From the NCBI GenBank assembly GCA_023425865.1, contig JAFABV010000056.1:1-64000 (forward strand): DNA of 64,000 nucleotides, written 5' to 3'. Shown one piece after another: positions 63,101 to 64,000 of the stretch. Within the stretch, counting starts at the first letter, position 1. Every line of letters starts with the position of its first letter. A program made the translations under genes and the position numbers. The notes under the pieces are model-generated. The model was not told the origin of the DNA. It searched no databases and saw only the letters and a list, made by a program, of their open reading frames with translations. This DNA is from Bacteroidota bacterium (GTDB lineage: Bacteria; Bacteroidota; Bacteroidia; Bacteroidales; Bacteroidaceae).

Positions 63101-63541
63101 ATGCGGCGTGAGCCGGTCGGGCTCGTTGTCTATGCGGCGCAGCCTGTTAGAGGCCCGCTGATAATAGGTATAGAAATTCTTGTTGTGTGAGCGACGCTGG
63201 CACAGACGCATGAGCTGTATGTCTGTGATAAGCATCTCTACCTGATTGTCGGTGCGGTCTAATGCTTCTGCCAAGAGTTGCTCGGCTTTGTCGTATTGCA
63301 TACGGGCAATACACACAAAGGCAATGTTGTTTAAGGCTTCGGCGGCGCCTGCGTCGTAGTCGTCGGCCAGCTTGTAGGCAAGACTGGCATAATGCATGGT
63401 GGAGTCAAGGCTGCGGTAATGATAGGCATAGGCGGTCTCGTTCAGCTCATCAGTCTGGACCGCATGTTGCTGTCCGCAAGCTGTAACAATCAACAAGCTA
63501 ACGAGGGTGAATACCCAGAATATAGACTTACGCAACCCCAA
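60194..63541 (-). CDS. DUF5112/DUF5113 double sensor histidine kinase
   Basis: 1115 residues. A lipobox-like IVTAC (18-22) precedes a periplasmic TPR-like DUF5112 domain (about 30-395). TM1 is about 402-420, followed by a cytoplasmic coiled coil (430-540) and an ATPase domain with N-box MINTIADNARKFTP (N604), G1 DTGLGM (632-637) and G2 GGHGFGLKNC (652-661). TM2 (about 700-718) leads to a second, short periplasmic region with TPR-like helices (720-822). TM3 (826-845) returns to the cytoplasm, where LKHETMYYP gives a kinase-like H-box (H957) and DUF5113 continues to the end. The first module lacks a clear HExxxP box and the second lacks G-boxes, so phosphotransfer may be between modules. A response regulator gene follows immediately. 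Confidence 0.88.
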   Translation of the reverse strand: MGLRKSIFWVFTLVSLLIVTACGQQHAVQTDELNETAYAYHYRSLDSTMHYASLAYKLADDYDAGAAEALNNIAFVCIARMQYDKAEQLLAEALDRTDNQVEMLITDIQLMRLCQRRSHNKNFYTYYQRASNRLRRIDNEPDRLTPHQRRRLIYARSEFQVVASTYFYYLGQTKTAIDALAKIDPEGEVQEDTAQLLCYWYNIGAGGILTEGTPTEIAKAEFDYLVRCHLLAVQNNYPFWEAQALQAMSEHLQLKKQRARLIEEFTPEMRYINADKMPDSLLAGNLAQRALDIFVNYGDVYQTAGANRTLAECYWQIRDYRSALICLQRALGQNASTIEQAPDLVASIREQLSLVYSAVDDKVNSDRNRNIYLDLQEQTRQDRQLEARATQLDHSSRQLNSMLIAVIVMILVVVALLYVFDRMRRRNDERFSLDTLLEPLQTWQKQNQTHNDEVQERYEELQEKMNITRLHLQKNKRRNLEQRAKVQLVNSILPFIDRMVNEVRRLQSGDESQEVRQQRYQYIAELTDSINDHNNVLTQWIQMRQGEVSLKIESFALQPLLDIVARGRMSFKLKGVELDVKPSTSVVKADKILTLFMINTIADNARKFTPRGGTVTVEVDEAADYVEIGVRDTGLGMDQETLAHIFDRTYTGGHGFGLKNCNGIIEKYKKISHIFHVCTIKAESEVGQGTRVFFRLPKGIVRLLIAVAMLTVGLDSAFAKPKSERGAPQSKAAMYADSAYYSNIKGTYSRTLAFADSCHKYLAKEDTATLLDISNETAVAALALHRWDLYRKSNTIYTRLFREASTDSSLPEYVRTMQIRENNKNVAVGVLVLLLIIIFPAYYFMYYRHRLSYRFSIDRINAMNRLLFMDSPDQEKLKGIVALGDFRRYSLSDAQQENLNKIVHRIHDALRTTIEHTAGQEASMEMAEDDLRRLQMDTDRLHVSNSVLDNCLSTLKHETMYYPSRIRQLIDGTDANLEGIAELSGYYLELYQILSEQTMKQVLPVRLDDDMNDYLFEVLKKANNGQPIQTEVSERQGEYVRVNVKLPQCHFDESECRNLFTPHTPNLNFLLCRQIIREMGEATNLRACGAMAELTADGVPMVVITMPARCLKEKP

Positions 63542-63572
63542 CGAATGGATAGTGATAAAGAAGTGAAGAGAG

Positions 63573-63630
63573 GGGTCACGCAGCCAGAAGTCTGACGGGT
63601 GGTTCCACCGACCTCCTTGGCACGTGACCC
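63573..63630 (-). other. Extended hairpin between the aldolase gene and the sensor kinase gene
   Basis: GGGTCACG (63623-63630 on the minus strand) pairs with CGTGACCC (63573-63580). Inside it GCCA/TGGC, AGGAGGTC/GACTTCT (imperfect) and GGTGG/CCACC stack collinearly around AA, making a rod of about 58 nt. It lies 20 bp after the aldolase stop and ends 32 bp before the kinase start, and lacks a T-run. It may be a Rho-independent-like 3' end, an mRNA-processing element or an attenuator of the kinase gene. Confidence 0.5.
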
Positions 63631-63649
63631 TGAAATCAAGAAAGACTGA

Positions 63650-64000
63650 TTAAGCGCGAGCCTCGGCAATGTAGCCCAACGCCTCGACGCACTTGTCGGT
63701 GATGGCTTTCCAGTTGGCCTCGGCAATGACCTCCTTGGGGAAGAGCTGCGAGCCCATGCCCACACAGAGCACGCCCGACTTGATCCAAGCCGTGAGGTTC
63801 TCACGGTCGGGAGACACCGCGCCTGTAACCATGATGTTCGACCAGCGCAGCGGACCGAGCACGTTCTTAACAAACGAAGGACCACCTACATTGCCAGCAG
63901 GGAACACCTTGGTGACGTCGCAACCGGCGGCCTGGGCGTTGCTGATCTCCGTGACGCTGCCACAGCCTGGAGAATAAGGTACCAGACGACGGTTGCACAC
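63650..64000 (-). CDS. eda: KDPG/KHG aldolase, C-terminal part
   Basis: The last 116 residues of 2-dehydro-3-deoxyphosphogluconate / 4-hydroxy-2-oxoglutarate aldolase; the N-terminus lies beyond the right edge (full length is about 215-225). Motifs: SPGCGSVTEISNAQAAGCDVTKVFPAG with the Schiff-base lysine in TKVFPAG, LGPLRWSNIMVTGAV, and the phosphate-binding LCVGMGSQLF near the C-terminus. It cleaves KDPG to pyruvate and glyceraldehyde-3-phosphate, in Entner-Doudoroff or hexuronate degradation. The neighbouring kinase gene downstream is on the same strand with an intervening hairpin. Confidence 0.9.
   Translation of the reverse strand: MCNRRLVPYSPGCGSVTEISNAQAAGCDVTKVFPAGNVGGPSFVKNVLGPLRWSNIMVTGAVSPDRENLTAWIKSGVLCVGMGSQLFPKEVIAEANWKAITDKCVEALGYIAEARA

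Overview
The window comes from a Bacteroidales chromosome, most likely Prevotella sensu lato. This is inferred from several features. Type IX secretion parts are present (PorQ and a DUF5103 plug protein). Rho carries a long disordered insert and S16 has a long Ala/Glu tail. A DUF5112/DUF5113 sensor kinase is present. Promoters carry the Bacteroidetes -33 TTTG / -7 TAnnTTTG signature, and most starts lack a Shine-Dalgarno. Species cannot be fixed from sequence alone. No phage, insertion sequence, rRNA or CRISPR array is visible; this is mostly core chromosome.

Layout. 1-10.3 kb: a GH92 alpha-mannosidase cut by the left edge, rpsP, then an apparent transcription unit of secreted MORN protein, YhcH-family protein, glycogen branching enzyme and a RelA-type (p)ppGpp synthetase, which runs tail to tail into kdsB. 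10.5-18.8 kb: a membrane protein, two tandem acyl-CoA synthetases, a LolE-like permease, a PLP aminotransferase and a short CbpA. 19.5-24.3 kb: the T9SS plug protein, a NagB-like/PIG-L fusion and a sialidase. 24.5-28.6 kb: rpsA and rho. 28.7-34.5 kb, mostly minus strand: a TPR protein, a lone substrate-binding lipoprotein, tRNA-Ser(GGA), TatD hydrolase and a polyprenyl synthase. 34.6-38.1 kb: porQ, cmk, glnA. 38.5-45.2 kb: a 1835-residue alpha-2-macroglobulin and a DUF1573 protein. 45.3-52.1 kb: ispH, clpB, a YbjQ protein, a candidate small RNA, a GH10-like lipid-free secreted hydrolase and fabI. 52.3-64 kb: pyruvate:ferredoxin oxidoreductase, an AAA ATPase, a putative ATP-grasp protein, then a minus-strand signalling unit (double sensor kinase, response regulator, membrane protein) downstream of a partial KDPG aldolase gene.

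Most striking non-coding signal: four intergenic tandem arrays (near 3.2, 19.1, 38.3 and 58.6 kb) of one 23-bp unit. The unit is two abutting palindromes, TTCTATATAGAA and CCATCSGATGG. The arrays share no flanks, no gene class and no constant orientation to genes. They look like a dispersed chromosome-structuring or protein-binding element that standard annotation would miss. Other observations worth attention: a NagB-like domain lacking all three catalytic residues fused to a PIG-L deacetylase, a sensor kinase with its ATPase and H-box in different modules, a SusC-like TonB-box/plug segment inside the macroglobulin, and a promoter/terminator-bounded small RNA near 49.4 kb.

The genes cover glycan use (mannosidase, sialidase, amino-sugar enzyme), glycogen synthesis, stringent response, envelope assembly (KDO activation, lipoprotein sorting, T9SS, prenyl carrier), anaerobic pyruvate metabolism, nitrogen assimilation and core translation/transcription.
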